A stretch of 60,560 nucleotides of DNA from Methylotenera sp. (GCF_029945705.1 NZ_JAQSDC010000001.1:1-60560), one strand, 5' to 3'. Positions 35,530-45,709 are shown, counted from the stretch's first letter. Program-made: numbers and translations. The notes: a model not told the origin generated them from the letters alone.

Positions 35530-36645
35530 TCATTTAGCCTTCATAGGCAGCTTTAACCATGAAGGTCGAGGAATGCTAGGTAAAATTGGCAACTGTAAGG
35601 CGCGTCTATAAAACATATAAAAAACCAATGCGCCAAAGACTAAATGTATAGGCCAAAGTCCTATGATTCCACTTACTTTACCTTGTGCAGTCCAAGCTTG
35701 AATGATGTTGAGCAGATTGTTGTAGATAATATAAATCACGATTGCGAGTGCAAAATTTGCTGAGCGTCCTGCACGAGGGTCTAATGCACTTAAAGGAATG
35801 GCGAGCAGTGCGAGTATCAGCGCAGAAACGGGCATAGCAAGGCGCCACTGTAATTCAGCAATATTATTATTACTTTTATTCATGATTAAATCACGACTGG
35901 AAATTGATTGTGTAGAAGGTGGCTCACGTTTTGCTTCGCCAGCTTCAACACGAATGGCGTACTTTTCAAATTCTGTTGTTGAGTATTCCGCAGTGCCGCG
36001 AGCGCCTTCATAGCGATGCCCGTGTTCCATTAGCAAAAAATTGTCGCCATTTTTTTCAGCAAATCTGCTCCCTTGTGCTGCAACAATGATGCCTAATTTT
36101 TGATGTTGTATGGATTGAACAAAAATGTTTTTAACAATATTACCTAATTCATCAAAGCTCTCAATAAAAAATACACGATCTGCATGTGCAGACTCTTTAA
36201 ACACGCCAGGACTAATGGCAGCTAAGTCATCGCGGCTTTCAAGCTGCAAACGGAAATCTTCTACTTTGTTGGTTGCCCAAGGGGTTACAAATAAGCTTAA
36301 AACGGCAATAATGATGACGATAGGCAGGGTAAATGTCAGTACAGGACGTATCCAGCTAGTAATGCTAAGCCCAGCACTAAACCAAATGACCATTTCGGAG
36401 TCTCTATACCATCGAGATAGCGTCAGCAGTATCGCTAAAAACAGACTTAGAGATAGCAATAAAGGCATAAACCGAATGATGTTGAAACCTAGTATGGTGG
36501 TGATAGCATCGTTAGGCAATACGCCTTTTGCTGCTAGTTGAACTAGATATCCTGCGCGTTGCGCGATGACAATCCCTATTAGAATAAGAAAAGTACCACT
36601 GGCAGTAGCTATAAGTTCTTGTAAGAGTGAACGCCTAAAAAGCAT
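35530..36645 (-). CDS. lptF: LPS export permease LptF
   Basis: LptF partners LptG in the LPS extraction complex. The 371-residue protein opens with FRRSLLQELIATASGTFLILIG, followed by two helix groups around a periplasmic beta domain (about 130-265) that includes ISPGVFKESAHADRVFFIES, and closes with PLSALDPRAGRSANFALA. The lptF–lptG pair reads away from pepA, with an 89-bp divergent gap that must hold both promoters. Confidence 0.93.
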   Translation of the reverse strand: MLFRRSLLQELIATASGTFLILIGIVIAQRAGYLVQLAAKGVLPNDAITTILGFNIIRFMPLLLSLSLFLAILLTLSRWYRDSEMVIWFSAGLSITSWIRPVLTFTLPIVIIIAVLSLFVTPWATNKVEDFRLQLESRDDLAAISPGVFKESAHADRVFFIESFDELGNIVKNIFVQSIQHQKLGIIVAAQGSRFAEKNGDNFLLMEHGHRYEGARGTAEYSTTEFEKYAIRVEAGEAKREPPSTQSISSRDLIMNKSNNNIAELQWRLAMPVSALILALLAIPLSALDPRAGRSANFALAIVIYIIYNNLLNIIQAWTAQGKVSGIIGLWPIHLVFGALVFYMFYRRALQLPILPSIPRPSWLKLPMKAK

Positions 36646-36734
36646 ATGATTTATGGTTAACTATATATTTACAACTATGAATTGCGTGTAAAACACGCGA
36701 TAATTTAACTTAATAATATAAAAAGGTAGAAGCG

Positions 36735-38246
36735 ATGAAATCCAGCACCATGGAATTTAGCATAAAAAATGACAATCCGCTAAAGCTGCAGAGCGATTGC
36801 GTCATTATAGGCGTTTATGAAGATAAAAAACTGTCAGATGCTGCTCAATCTGTTGATACAGCGTCGGCAGGCTACCTTTCAAGTATTCTAAAACGTGGTG
36901 ATTTTGAAGGTAAAACTGACACCACTCTAATGCTGCATAACGTGCCTGGTACAGAGAGTGAGCGCGTTTTGTTGGTCGGTTTAGGCAAAGAGTCTGACTT
37001 TGCTGAAAAGCAATATTGCAAAGCGGCACGTGCTTCCATGAAAGCTTTGGCTAATAGCGGCGCGAGCAAAGCGATTACTTTCTTAGCCGAGCTGTCTGTA
37101 AAACAATTAACTACTAGGCAAAAAACTGCACTTTTGGTTGAAGTGAGTCTTGACGCCACTTATAAGTTTGATGCGATTAAAAAGAAAAAAGACGAGTCAA
37201 AAAAAGGCTTGGTGACGCTAAACATTCATGTCGCCGCTGATGATGTGAAAGAGGCAAAAGCTGGTCTAGCGAATGGCTTGGCGTTGGCTTCTGGCGTGAG
37301 TTTTGCGAAAGACTTAGGCAACTTGCCGCCAAATGTTTGCACCCCGAGCTACTTGGCAGAACAAGCGCAGTCGTTGGGTAAGAAGCATGATTTCAAAGTT
37401 AAAGTGCTAGAGCGCGATGAACTTAAAAAATTAGGCATGGGTTCATTTTTAGCCGTGTCGCAAGGCAGTGAAGAGCCACCTAAGTTTATTATCATGCAGC
37501 ACTTAAAGGGCAAAAAAGATCAAAAGCCTGTCGTGCTAGTGGGCAAAGGTATTACTTTTGATACTGGCGGTATTTCATTGAAACCAGGCTCTGAAATGGA
37601 TGAGATGAAGTATGATATGTGCGGCGCAGCAAGCGTGCTGGGTACATTCAAAACCATTGCAGAAATGGATTTACCATTGAATGTAATTGGCGTTATTCCT
37701 ACTTGTGAAAATATGCCAGATGGCCGTGCAACAAGGCCTGGTGATGTATTAACCAGTATGTCTGGTCTAACCATTGAGGTGTTGAATACCGATGCTGAAG
37801 GCCGTTTGATTTTATGCGATGCATTGACCTATGTTGAACGTTTTGAACCAAGTGCAGTGATTGATGTTGCAACATTGACAGGTGCTTGCGTCATTGCTCT
37901 AGGTCACCATGCAAGTGGTTTGTTCAGTAACAATGATGACTTGGCAAGCGAGCTATTGCAAGCGGGTGAAACCGCGCTGGATCGTGCATGGCACATGCCG
38001 ATGTGGGATGATTATCAACCTTTGCTTGATAGTAATTTTGCCGACATGGCTAATATTGGCGGTCGTGCGGCAGGTAGTATTACCGCAGCTTGTTTCTTAT
38101 CACGATTTGCTAAGAAGTATGATTGGGCGCACTTGGATATTGCGGGCACTGCTTGGAAGTCTGGTAAAGAAAAGGGCGGTACAGGTCGTCCTGTACCGCT
38201 GTTAACTGCATTTTTAGTGAATAGAGCAAACAGCTCTAAAAAATAG
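36735..38246 (+). CDS. pepA: leucyl aminopeptidase PepA
   Basis: PepA is a hexameric M17 metallo-aminopeptidase that releases N-terminal residues. The 503-residue protein has the C-terminal catalytic domain with VGKGITFDTGGISLKPG, MKYDMCGAASVLG and the family signature NTDAEGRLILCDALTY, which supply metal ligands and catalytic residues. The start is supported by AGGTAGAAG upstream. It is divergent from lptF and 8 bp before holC, a common pairing. Confidence 0.96.
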   Translation: MKSSTMEFSIKNDNPLKLQSDCVIIGVYEDKKLSDAAQSVDTASAGYLSSILKRGDFEGKTDTTLMLHNVPGTESERVLLVGLGKESDFAEKQYCKAARASMKALANSGASKAITFLAELSVKQLTTRQKTALLVEVSLDATYKFDAIKKKKDESKKGLVTLNIHVAADDVKEAKAGLANGLALASGVSFAKDLGNLPPNVCTPSYLAEQAQSLGKKHDFKVKVLERDELKKLGMGSFLAVSQGSEEPPKFIIMQHLKGKKDQKPVVLVGKGITFDTGGISLKPGSEMDEMKYDMCGAASVLGTFKTIAEMDLPLNVIGVIPTCENMPDGRATRPGDVLTSMSGLTIEVLNTDAEGRLILCDALTYVERFEPSAVIDVATLTGACVIALGHHASGLFSNNDDLASELLQAGETALDRAWHMPMWDDYQPLLDSNFADMANIGGRAAGSITAACFLSRFAKKYDWAHLDIAGTAWKSGKEKGGTGRPVPLLTAFLVNRANSSKK

Positions 38247-38254
38247 CATCAACC

Positions 38255-38677
38255 ATGACTCGTGTTGAATTCTATTTTAATGTTTCTAGTAAGTTTGCAA
38301 AAACTGTAGAGCTCTGTGAAAAGGCGCTTGCGAAAGGTCGTCAACTGACAATTTATACGCAAAACGACGCCATGAGTAGTGAGATGCAGAATTTACTATG
38401 GACACATTCATCCAGCAGTTTTTTGGCAAACAGCCATGTGAGTGAAGCACATAGTCAATTTTCGCCTATTGTGATTGATGCTCAGGGTGAAAACTTATTA
38501 CAAGATGATGTGTTAATTAATCTGCAAACGGCACAACCACTTTTTTTTAGTCGATTTAGATATTTGGTCGAGTTAGTCGGTAGCGATGAGGCCGATAAAG
38601 CTGCGGCAAGAGCGCGTTTTAGATTTTATAAAGATCGTGGCTATGATGTAAAATCAACGGATGCGGCAGCTGTTTAA
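38255..38677 (+). CDS. holC: DNA polymerase III chi subunit HolC
   Basis: HolC links the clamp loader to single-strand binding protein. The 140-residue protein opens with TRVEFYFNVSSKFAKTVELCEKALAKGR, contains the LLWTHSSSSFLANSHV stretch, and ends with RFRFYKDRGYDVKSTDAAAV. Length is close to the E. coli protein. It follows pepA. The next gene in many relatives is valS; here a coiled-coil gene follows instead. Confidence 0.92.
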   Translation: MTRVEFYFNVSSKFAKTVELCEKALAKGRQLTIYTQNDAMSSEMQNLLWTHSSSSFLANSHVSEAHSQFSPIVIDAQGENLLQDDVLINLQTAQPLFFSRFRYLVELVGSDEADKAAARARFRFYKDRGYDVKSTDAAAV

Positions 38678-38734
38678 GCTGTGGTTTCGTTAATCGTTGA
38701 TGAGTGCTCAATCTAATTTTCATTAGGCTTAATT

Positions 38735-40309
38735 ATGCAAGAAGAAGATATTCCCTTATTAACAGAAGTGCACGTCAAATCTGCACAATCTATTAAATCG
38801 ATCAATATCACCGCTGATTTGATTGCAGAGCTAACTGCTCAAATTAGACCGCAATTAAAGCTGCAGCTTGAGGAGGAGATTGAACAATCTATCATGCATA
38901 AGTTTAAAAAACGTATGCATGATGATTTTTTGAATGAGTCAGCAGAGATACAAAAAACGAGTCAGAATTTTCTTGCTGATGCGCTCAAAGAGCAGTATGA
39001 ACTGCAATCGCAGCAATTAGACAATAAATCTAATGCGATTCAAGAGTTGGCAAGTGCTAGACTAATACAGCATATCAACGAAGAGCTTAATACCTCGCAG
39101 CAAGCTAGTCATGCCAGTTTGATGGAAACAATTCATACGGCCATTGTTCAAGCGCAGCAAATTTCGGTTGAACAAATTAAAGATACTGTAGCGCAGGAAG
39201 TTAGCCAAGCCGTCGCAAGTGCACAGCAGGCTGTAATGGACAATAGTGCGGTATATGTGCATAAAGTCAGAGCTGATTTAGCCACAGAAATTCCTAAAAT
39301 GATGCATACCAATGCCGACATTATCAAAGCAGACTTAGCCAGTATCTTAAGTGAAATGCAGGCTAGAAGCCTGGATGAAGTTCAAACTAAACTTAACCAA
39401 GCTATGCCATTGATGGAGCAAGCGGTTACTAAGCAATTTGAAATAAATTTAGCGCATTTAGAAAGCAATGCACTTGAAAGCGCGACTCAGGTGTTGCAAG
39501 CAAGTGCTAACCTAGCAAAATCTGATTTGGAAAGCGCATTGGTTGAGATGCATGCAGATGGTATTGCTGAAGTGCAGAGTAAGCTTGCTGCATCATTGCC
39601 AGCTATGGAGCAGGTGCTGACGAGTCAGGTACAAGAAACTTTAAAAAGTATAGAGGTCGCAACGACTGAACATGCGACTCAGGCAGCAACTAGCGTGAAA
39701 TCTGATTTACATAGTGCTTTAGTGCAAATGCAGGCGCAGGGTATTGCTGAAGTGCAAGCTAAACTCATCGGTGCCTTGCCTATGTTGCAAGACTCACTAA
39801 CGGAAAAATTGCAGATTACTTTATCTGGGTTAGAAACCAAAACGGTAGAAGATGCCAGCCATGCATTACAAGATAAAATAACTCGTCTGCACGAAGATAT
39901 TTTAACTGAGCATCAGAATAATCTGGCGCACGAGTTGTCTACGATTTACCAAGGCTTGACCGCACAGTCGCATACTGAGTTAACGGTTTATTTGGATGCG
40001 TTGCAACTGAGGTCTAAGCAGCAACTAGATAAAGAAGTCAGCGAAGCGTTCCCATTGCTATATCAAGGTTTAACAAGTGATTTAACTGCAAGTTTAAAAC
40101 AAGATTTGGTCGAGATGGCAGATGCAAGCAAGCAAGATTTCAAACAAACATTGAATGCAGAACTGCCTGAAGTCGAGCAAGCGTTAGCCAATAAAGTTCA
40201 GGAAATACTGAGCGTTGAAGTGCCAAGAATAGAGCAGCAAGTCAGTGCAAATATTAAGGCTGAAATAGAAAAGTTATTAGATTCGGTGCGTCTTATTTTC
40301 AGTAAATAG
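38735..40309 (+). CDS. long coiled-coil protein with internal repeats
   Basis: This 524-residue protein is almost entirely helical and Gln/Glu/Ala/Leu rich, with no signal peptide or membrane segment. The first dozen residues, EEDIPLLTEV, resemble the start of DUF2486-type proteins found after holC in Betaproteobacteria. Three copies of a 60-64-residue unit start at residues 199, 263 and 323, each with the core SDL-x2-AL-x2-M followed by EVQ-KL. An extended cytoplasmic filament or scaffold is likely. The closest annotation is DUF2486-like but the function is unknown. Confidence 0.75.
   Translation: MQEEDIPLLTEVHVKSAQSIKSINITADLIAELTAQIRPQLKLQLEEEIEQSIMHKFKKRMHDDFLNESAEIQKTSQNFLADALKEQYELQSQQLDNKSNAIQELASARLIQHINEELNTSQQASHASLMETIHTAIVQAQQISVEQIKDTVAQEVSQAVASAQQAVMDNSAVYVHKVRADLATEIPKMMHTNADIIKADLASILSEMQARSLDEVQTKLNQAMPLMEQAVTKQFEINLAHLESNALESATQVLQASANLAKSDLESALVEMHADGIAEVQSKLAASLPAMEQVLTSQVQETLKSIEVATTEHATQAATSVKSDLHSALVQMQAQGIAEVQAKLIGALPMLQDSLTEKLQITLSGLETKTVEDASHALQDKITRLHEDILTEHQNNLAHELSTIYQGLTAQSHTELTVYLDALQLRSKQQLDKEVSEAFPLLYQGLTSDLTASLKQDLVEMADASKQDFKQTLNAELPEVEQALANKVQEILSVEVPRIEQQVSANIKAEIEKLLDSVRLIFSK
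39329..39835 (+). repeat. three internal repeats in the coiled-coil gene
   Basis: Units begin at 39329, 39521 and 39701 (residues 199, 263 and 323; spacings 64 and 60 residues). Units 2 and 3 are the most alike, with SDLESALVEM / SDLHSALVQM and GIAEVQSKL / GIAEVQAKL. Unit 1 has ADLASILSEM and LDEVQTKL. Confidence 0.7.
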
Positions 40310-40339
40310 ACTTTTGGTGACTGGCATTAACTAAAAGAA

Positions 40340-40726
40340 CTAGGCAACGCCGTCAAGTAAAGCTTGATATGCCTCAGCCGATAAAAGTGTTTTGCTCACG
40401 TCATCGTAAGTTGGCCTATATTTAAATATCCATGCTTGATATGGTTTCTCATTGATTAACTCTGGTGAGTTAATCAACTCTTGATTGATTTCAATGACTT
40501 CTCCATCAACCAACGCATGTAAATCGGAACCAGTTTTGACTGACTCAACCAGACCGCAAGGCTTTCCAGCCGCAAGCTTAGTGCCAATTGCAGGGGCTTC
40601 TATAAACACAATATCACCTAGTAAATCCTGTGCGTAGTCTGTTATGCCAGCCTCCCATGCGCCATCAGCCGATGCTTTAGTCCATAAATGTTCGTTGCTG
40701 TATAGAATAGTCTTTGGGATTTGCAT
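40340..40726 (-). CDS. gcvH: glycine cleavage system H protein
   Basis: GcvH carries the lipoyl arm of the glycine cleavage complex. The 128-residue protein has the conserved YSNEHLWTK opening, GITDYAQDLLGDIVFIEAP and the lipoylation site ESVK64TGSDL, then EVIEINQEL. GcvT and GcvP are not adjacent. It could also serve as the lipoyl carrier in protein lipoylation, as reported for H-proteins elsewhere. It converges with the coiled-coil gene. Confidence 0.93.
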   Translation of the reverse strand: MQIPKTILYSNEHLWTKASADGAWEAGITDYAQDLLGDIVFIEAPAIGTKLAAGKPCGLVESVKTGSDLHALVDGEVIEINQELINSPELINEKPYQAWIFKYRPTYDDVSKTLLSAEAYQALLDGVA

Positions 40727-40859
40727 TTTGGGTGCTCTGAGTATAATTGCTAAATGATGAATAAGCCTGTGATTATATTGCTAATAATCGATTTGTGAAA
40801 ATGAAATTCATGCATAATGAACAGTTAAATAAGCGTATTATTAAAGATGAAAATTTTTA

Positions 40860-40888
40860 ATGACAAAGCTAAAGTTTTTATATAGAAT
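40860..40888 (+). promoter_or_regulatory. sigma-70-type promoter upstream of pbpG
   Basis: ATGACA (40860-40865) and TAGAAT (40883-40888), each 5 of 6 to the consensus, are separated by 17 bp and lie about 40 bp before the ATG at 40929. This is a plausible housekeeping promoter for the endopeptidase. Confidence 0.5.
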
Positions 40889-40928
40889 TATCTCGTAACT
40901 CTATGACGTAAAAGAAACTAATTTATTT

Positions 40929-41960
40929 ATGCGCAAACTTATACTACTTTATACCGCCTTAGCGCTAAGCCTGTCGCCCATGCTTTCGTATGCGGCTGCC
41001 AAAAAATCGCATAAACATGTGGTATCGCACATTAAAGTCTCTAATACCAAATATCAAAAAAACAAGGCTGCTAATTATGACCTTGCAAAATATAAGCTGA
41101 ATAGAAATGTTGCTGGTGTTAAAAAATCAAGAGTACATGTTCAAAAAGTGAACATGGTGGTGCCACGTGCCTATGATGGAAGCGGACCATTAGAGCTAGC
41201 TTCATCTAAAGCACTAGTGATTAACCAGCTTACTGGTGAAGTTATTTATGCAAAGAATACCAGTCAATCTACACCGATTGCCTCTGTTACTAAGTTGATG
41301 ACGGCAATGGTAATGTTAGATGCACATTTGCCAATGGATGATTTATTGTTTATCGGTGATGAAGATGTAGACTATCTAAAACGTACACATTCTAGATTAA
41401 ATGTAGGCACACAGCTAACCCGTGGCGAGCTTTTGCAACTTGCGCTGATGTCCTCAGAGAATCGTGCCGCTTCTGCATTATCACGTAATTACCCAGGTGG
41501 TATTGGTGCATTTATGGTAGCGATGAACCGTAAAGCTGAAGTGTTGGGCATGAAATCTACACGCTTTTATGATGCGACAGGTTTAGATAGTAATAATGTT
41601 TCCACTGCAGAAGATTTAGTGAAAATGGTGAATGCAGCCTACCACTACCCTGAAATTCGCCAAGTGACTACTACTGCCTCACAAGAAATAACATTGTATG
41701 GTCGTGAAAATCCAATCAATTTTGTGAATACCAACTCCTTAGTGCGTGGTAGTGACTGGGTGATTGGTTTGTCTAAAACTGGTTTTATCAATGAAGCGGG
41801 GCGTTGTTTAGTGATGCAAGCGGAAATCTCTGGTCAGCCTATGATTATTGTATTGTTGGATTCAGCAGGTAAACAGTCACGTATTGGCGATGCGAATAGA
41901 ATACGTAAATGGATAGAATATAATGATAATGGATCATTGGGCGAGAATGTTAGCGGCTAA
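40929..41960 (+). CDS. pbpG: D-alanyl-D-alanine endopeptidase PbpG-like
   Basis: This 343-residue penicillin-binding protein belongs to peptidase family S11. A signal peptide (about 1-24) is followed by a basic Lys-rich linker (about 25-80) and a catalytic domain with S119-VT-K122, S176-E-N178 and K283-TG, the three active-site motifs. In E. coli the PBP7 group cleaves D-Ala-meso-DAP cross-links. The basic linker may bind the cell wall or DNA-like polyanions. A perfect terminator follows. Confidence 0.9.
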   Translation: MRKLILLYTALALSLSPMLSYAAAKKSHKHVVSHIKVSNTKYQKNKAANYDLAKYKLNRNVAGVKKSRVHVQKVNMVVPRAYDGSGPLELASSKALVINQLTGEVIYAKNTSQSTPIASVTKLMTAMVMLDAHLPMDDLLFIGDEDVDYLKRTHSRLNVGTQLTRGELLQLALMSSENRAASALSRNYPGGIGAFMVAMNRKAEVLGMKSTRFYDATGLDSNNVSTAEDLVKMVNAAYHYPEIRQVTTTASQEITLYGRENPINFVNTNSLVRGSDWVIGLSKTGFINEAGRCLVMQAEISGQPMIIVLLDSAGKQSRIGDANRIRKWIEYNDNGSLGENVSG

Positions 41961-41974
41961 ATATAACATTTGAT

Positions 41975-42018
41975 ACGACAATAAAAAAGCGGCTGAAAAG
42001 CCGCTTTTTTATTGTCGT
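41975..42018. terminator. bidirectional rho-independent terminator
   Basis: A perfect 20-bp stem (ACGACAATAAAAAAGCGGCT and its complement) with a GAAA loop lies between pbpG and topA. The A-run on the left arm and T-run on the right arm make it work in both directions, serving both convergent genes. Confidence 0.93.
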
Positions 42019-42053
42019 GAGTTAATTAACGTTTAGATTGTTGAGTTCATATA

Positions 42054-44648
42054 TTATTGAACACTAACTTTCTTTGGAGCCGTCTTTTTGGCAGCAGGCT
42101 TCTTGGTGGCAGTCTTAGTTGTCGCTGGTTTTTTAGCCGCAGCAGGTTTCTTTACTGGTGGTTTCTTCGCAGCTGGCTTTTTCGTAGCCGTTTTTTTAGC
42201 TGGCGCTTCTTTTTGCGCTTTAGCCATCAATAATTCCAAAGCTTCATCCAAAGTAAGTGATTCAGGCTCTACGCTTTTTGGCAACGTTGCACGAATCTTG
42301 CCATGTTGCACATAAGGCCCATAACGGCCCGCAAACACTTCAATTTGGCCATCTTCTGTCGGATGGTTGCCTAACGTGGCTAACGGCGCTGGGCCAGTGT
42401 GAGCTGCCGCTAACAATGCAACTGCGCCAACTAAATCAATAGTGAATACACTGTCTGTTTTCGGAATCGATTTAAATTTAGCGTCATGATTCACATATGG
42501 GCCGAAACGACCAATGTTCGCCACAATTTTTTTATTGGTGACTGGATGCAAGCCTAGGTCGCGTGGTAAAGATAGCACCATTTTAGCGGTTTCTAAATTC
42601 ATATCAGCAAGTGAAATCTCTTTGGGTACGCTGACACGTTTTGGTTTCTTTTTGTCACCCTCAATGGCTAAACCAAGCTGTAAATAGGGGCCGTATGGAC
42701 CATTCATCAGCATAATTTCTTTGCCTGATTCGTCATCGTTACCAATAATGATTGGGTCACTACCCACTTGTGCTGCGCCATTTAAGCTGCGTTTGTAGTC
42801 ACATTTAGGTTCGTCGTTATAACCTGTGCAGCCAATAAATGTGCCAAAACGGCTGAGTTGTTTTTGCAATGGCTTGCCACATTTAGGACAAGCTTCATCA
42901 ATCAACTCATTACCTGGGCGCTCTACATCGGCTTTGCTCAGCAATTGCTGGTTGAAGCCTTGCCAAAACTCTGCCATGAGCGGTAACCACTCACGCTCTC
43001 CCTCAGCAACGCTATCAAGCGCGTCTTCGAGGTTGGAGGTAAAGCCGTAATCTACATATTTGGTGAAATGCTCGGTGAGAAACTTATTCACCACACGTCC
43101 AACATCGGTCGGCGTAAAGCGCTTCTTGTCTAACAATACATATTCGCGATCTTGCAGTGTACTAATGATGCTGGCGTAAGTAGAAGGGCGGCCAATGCCG
43201 TATTCTTCCAAGATCTTGACTAAGCTAGCCTCACCATAACGTGGTGGCGGTTCAGTAAAGTGTTGGTCACCGTAGATTTTTTCAACCGTCAGCACTTCAC
43301 CAGTTTCAAGATGCGGTAGTTTGCTTTCGCCTTCTTCTTCCTCATCATCTGTGCCTTCCATATAAACCGCGATAAAGCCCGGAAACACCAGGGTTTGACC
43401 AGAGGCACGGAATAAGTTGGCGTCAGAGCCTAAACTTAAATCTACGCTAACTGCATCAAATTTAGCAGGTGCCATTTGACAAGCCAAGGCGCGCTTCCAA
43501 ATCATTTCATACAGTTTAAATTGCTCGTCAGTTAAATATTGGCGAACGCTAGCAGGCGTACGGCTGATGTCGGTTGGGCGAATCGCCTCATGGGCTTCTT
43601 GCGCACTTTTTGATTTGGTTTTGTATTGGATGGCAGCTTTAGGTAAATATTCTGCATCAAAATTCTTTTTCACGTAGTCACGTATTTGCGTAACTGCCTC
43701 AGCCGCAATGCTAAATGAGTCGGTACGCATATAAGTAATCAAACCCACTGTGCCGCTACCAACATCCATACCTTCATAGAGTTGCTGCGCAACGCGCATG
43801 GCACGTGAAGTGGTAAAGCCTAATTTACGTACGGCTTCCTGTTGCAGAGTAGAGGTTGTGAAGGGTGCTGCAGGGCTGCGACTACGTTGTTTTTTCTCAA
43901 CACGTGAAACAGTTGTTTTACCTGCGCTGGCGAGTAATAATTTGCCAACAATATCAGACTGTTGATCATGGTTAATGACCGTGAATTGCTCAACTTTTTG
44001 ATTGTTAAGTTGTATAAGTTTTGCCGTAAAACCATGGCTATGTTTTAAAGCGTCTAAATGAATAGACCAGTATTCTTGAGATTTAAACGCTTCAATTTCA
44101 AGTTCACGCTCAACAATTAAGCGTAGCGCAGGGCTTTGTACACGTCCTGCAGATAATCCACGACGGATTTTTTTCCACAATAAAGGAGATAAATTAAAGC
44201 CGACTAAGTAATCTAAAGCACGGCGTGCTTGTTGGGCATTGACCATAGGCATAGAAATGTCACGTGGCTCGGCAATTGCATGTTCAACAGCACTTTTGGT
44301 AATTTCATGAAACACCACGCGTTTCATAATTTTGTTTTTAAGTAAGTTCTTCGACTTTAAAATCTCGGCAATATGCCAAGAAATCGCTTCACCTTCACGG
44401 TCTGGATCGGTTGCGAGATAGATGCTATCAGCACTTTTTACAGCCTTGGCAATCGCGTCTACATGTTTGCTATTGCGTTCGATGATGTCGTACTTCATGG
44501 CGAAATCATTGGCAGTATCAACCGCACCATTTTTCGGAATCAAGTCGCGCACGTGTCCGTAAGAGGCGAGCACTTCAAAGTCGCTTCCAAGATATTTCTT
44601 GAGCGTTTTTGCTTTAGAAGGAGATTCAACAATTAACAGTTTGGACAT
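42054..44648 (-). CDS. topA: DNA topoisomerase I TopA
   Basis: TopA relaxes negative supercoils through a transient tyrosine–DNA bond. The 864-residue protein has the TOPRIM motif DPDREGEA (81-88), RRALDYLVGFNLSP, the active-site Y306 in GLITYMRTDS, and a C-terminal zinc ribbon (CPKCGKPL...GCTGYNDEPKC). The final 50-55 residues are a Lys/Ala/Pro repeat tail (TKKPAAKK, AAKKPATTK). That tail is common in Betaproteobacteria and may bind DNA. The usual neighbours dprA and smg are absent here. Confidence 0.97.
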   Translation of the reverse strand: MSKLLIVESPSKAKTLKKYLGSDFEVLASYGHVRDLIPKNGAVDTANDFAMKYDIIERNSKHVDAIAKAVKSADSIYLATDPDREGEAISWHIAEILKSKNLLKNKIMKRVVFHEITKSAVEHAIAEPRDISMPMVNAQQARRALDYLVGFNLSPLLWKKIRRGLSAGRVQSPALRLIVERELEIEAFKSQEYWSIHLDALKHSHGFTAKLIQLNNQKVEQFTVINHDQQSDIVGKLLLASAGKTTVSRVEKKQRSRSPAAPFTTSTLQQEAVRKLGFTTSRAMRVAQQLYEGMDVGSGTVGLITYMRTDSFSIAAEAVTQIRDYVKKNFDAEYLPKAAIQYKTKSKSAQEAHEAIRPTDISRTPASVRQYLTDEQFKLYEMIWKRALACQMAPAKFDAVSVDLSLGSDANLFRASGQTLVFPGFIAVYMEGTDDEEEEGESKLPHLETGEVLTVEKIYGDQHFTEPPPRYGEASLVKILEEYGIGRPSTYASIISTLQDREYVLLDKKRFTPTDVGRVVNKFLTEHFTKYVDYGFTSNLEDALDSVAEGEREWLPLMAEFWQGFNQQLLSKADVERPGNELIDEACPKCGKPLQKQLSRFGTFIGCTGYNDEPKCDYKRSLNGAAQVGSDPIIIGNDDESGKEIMLMNGPYGPYLQLGLAIEGDKKKPKRVSVPKEISLADMNLETAKMVLSLPRDLGLHPVTNKKIVANIGRFGPYVNHDAKFKSIPKTDSVFTIDLVGAVALLAAAHTGPAPLATLGNHPTEDGQIEVFAGRYGPYVQHGKIRATLPKSVEPESLTLDEALELLMAKAQKEAPAKKTATKKPAAKKPPVKKPAAAKKPATTKTATKKPAAKKTAPKKVSVQ

Positions 44649-44788
44649 GCATGCCTAGAAGAATGAGTGATTAAATGGGCTAAATTATAGAATTGCTAAG
44701 CTAACAACTCGGATAATAGCAAGGTAAATGGCTATAAGACAACAACTTACCGCACATACTACGCAAATTTATCGAATAATTTGTAACA

Positions 44789-45694
44789 TTATGTGTTTCG
44801 AATAAATTCGATTCGTGTGCCGTCAGTGCTATTTAAGCTTAATGCTTCACTTTCTTTAGCAATGTCACCAAAAAGCGGATCCTCATCTTCGGGCTTGGCT
44901 TGGCTCAAGCCTTTAAAATCATATAAATTAAAATCTGCCAGATGTGAAGGCTCAACATTACCAATCGCGCGGAAAATATTGTTGATACGACCTGGTTGTT
45001 CGCGCTCCCAAACTTGCAACATATCTTTTACTTTTTGGCGTTGTAGATTTTCTTGGCTACCGCATAAGTCACACGGAATGATTGGGAACTCCATTTGGCG
45101 CGCGTAGCTGGCAATATCTTTTTCACTGCAATACGCCAATGGGCGAATCACGATATTTTGTTTGTCATTGGTTGAAAGTTTTGGTGGCATGGCTTTTAAT
45201 TTCGCGCCAAAGAACATATTTAAAAACAGGGTTTCTACAATGTCATCACGGTGATGCCCAAGTGCAATTTTATTGGCGCCCAGTTTTTTTGCCGTGGTGT
45301 AAATAATGCCGCGGCGTAAGCGTGAACATAAACTACAAGTGGTTGCGCCTTCAGGAATCTTCTCTTTTACAATCGAATAAGTATCCGCTTCTACAATACG
45401 GTAATCAATGCCAAGCTTTTCAAAGTAGGCAGGCAGAATATCAGCAGGGAAGCCCGGCTGTTTTTGATCCAAATTCATGGCAATGAGTTTGAAGTTAATC
45501 GGCGCACGTTCTTGCAAAGCTAGCAGAATCATTAACATGGCGTGAGAGTCTTTGCCGCCGCTCATGCACACCAACACGGTATCGCCTTCTTCTATCATGT
45601 TGTAATCGCCAATCGCTTTGCCAGTGGCGCTAATCAGGCTATTGCGTAGCTTGATAAAGTTATTGGAATGGTTTGCTGGTAAGTGGTTAATCAT
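44789..45694 (-). CDS. ttcA: tRNA 2-thiocytidine biosynthesis protein TtcA
   Basis: TtcA adds sulphur to C32 of certain tRNAs with a [4Fe-4S] cluster. The 301-residue protein has the PP-loop SGGKDSH (residues 46-52) and two CxxC pairs, in TTCSLCSR and PCDLCGS, that hold the cluster. The start used is the ATG at 45694; 15 bp upstream lies the Doc-type toxin gene, so ttcA may be read from the toxin-antitoxin promoter. Confidence 0.95.
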   Translation of the reverse strand: MINHLPANHSNNFIKLRNSLISATGKAIGDYNMIEEGDTVLVCMSGGKDSHAMLMILLALQERAPINFKLIAMNLDQKQPGFPADILPAYFEKLGIDYRIVEADTYSIVKEKIPEGATTCSLCSRLRRGIIYTTAKKLGANKIALGHHRDDIVETLFLNMFFGAKLKAMPPKLSTNDKQNIVIRPLAYCSEKDIASYARQMEFPIIPCDLCGSQENLQRQKVKDMLQVWEREQPGRINNIFRAIGNVEPSHLADFNLYDFKGLSQAKPEDEDPLFGDIAKESEALSLNSTDGTRIEFIRNT

Positions 45695-45709
45695 ATGGAT
45701 ATTTTAGCT

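Noticed and set aside
36684-36698. GCGTGT-N3-ACACGC inverted repeat in the lptF–pepA gap
   Set aside because: Short stem with no further support as an operator.
42088-42315. 75-residue plus-strand frame opposite the topA tail
   Set aside because: Low-complexity Gly/Ala/Phe antisense of the topA Lys tail; not a gene.
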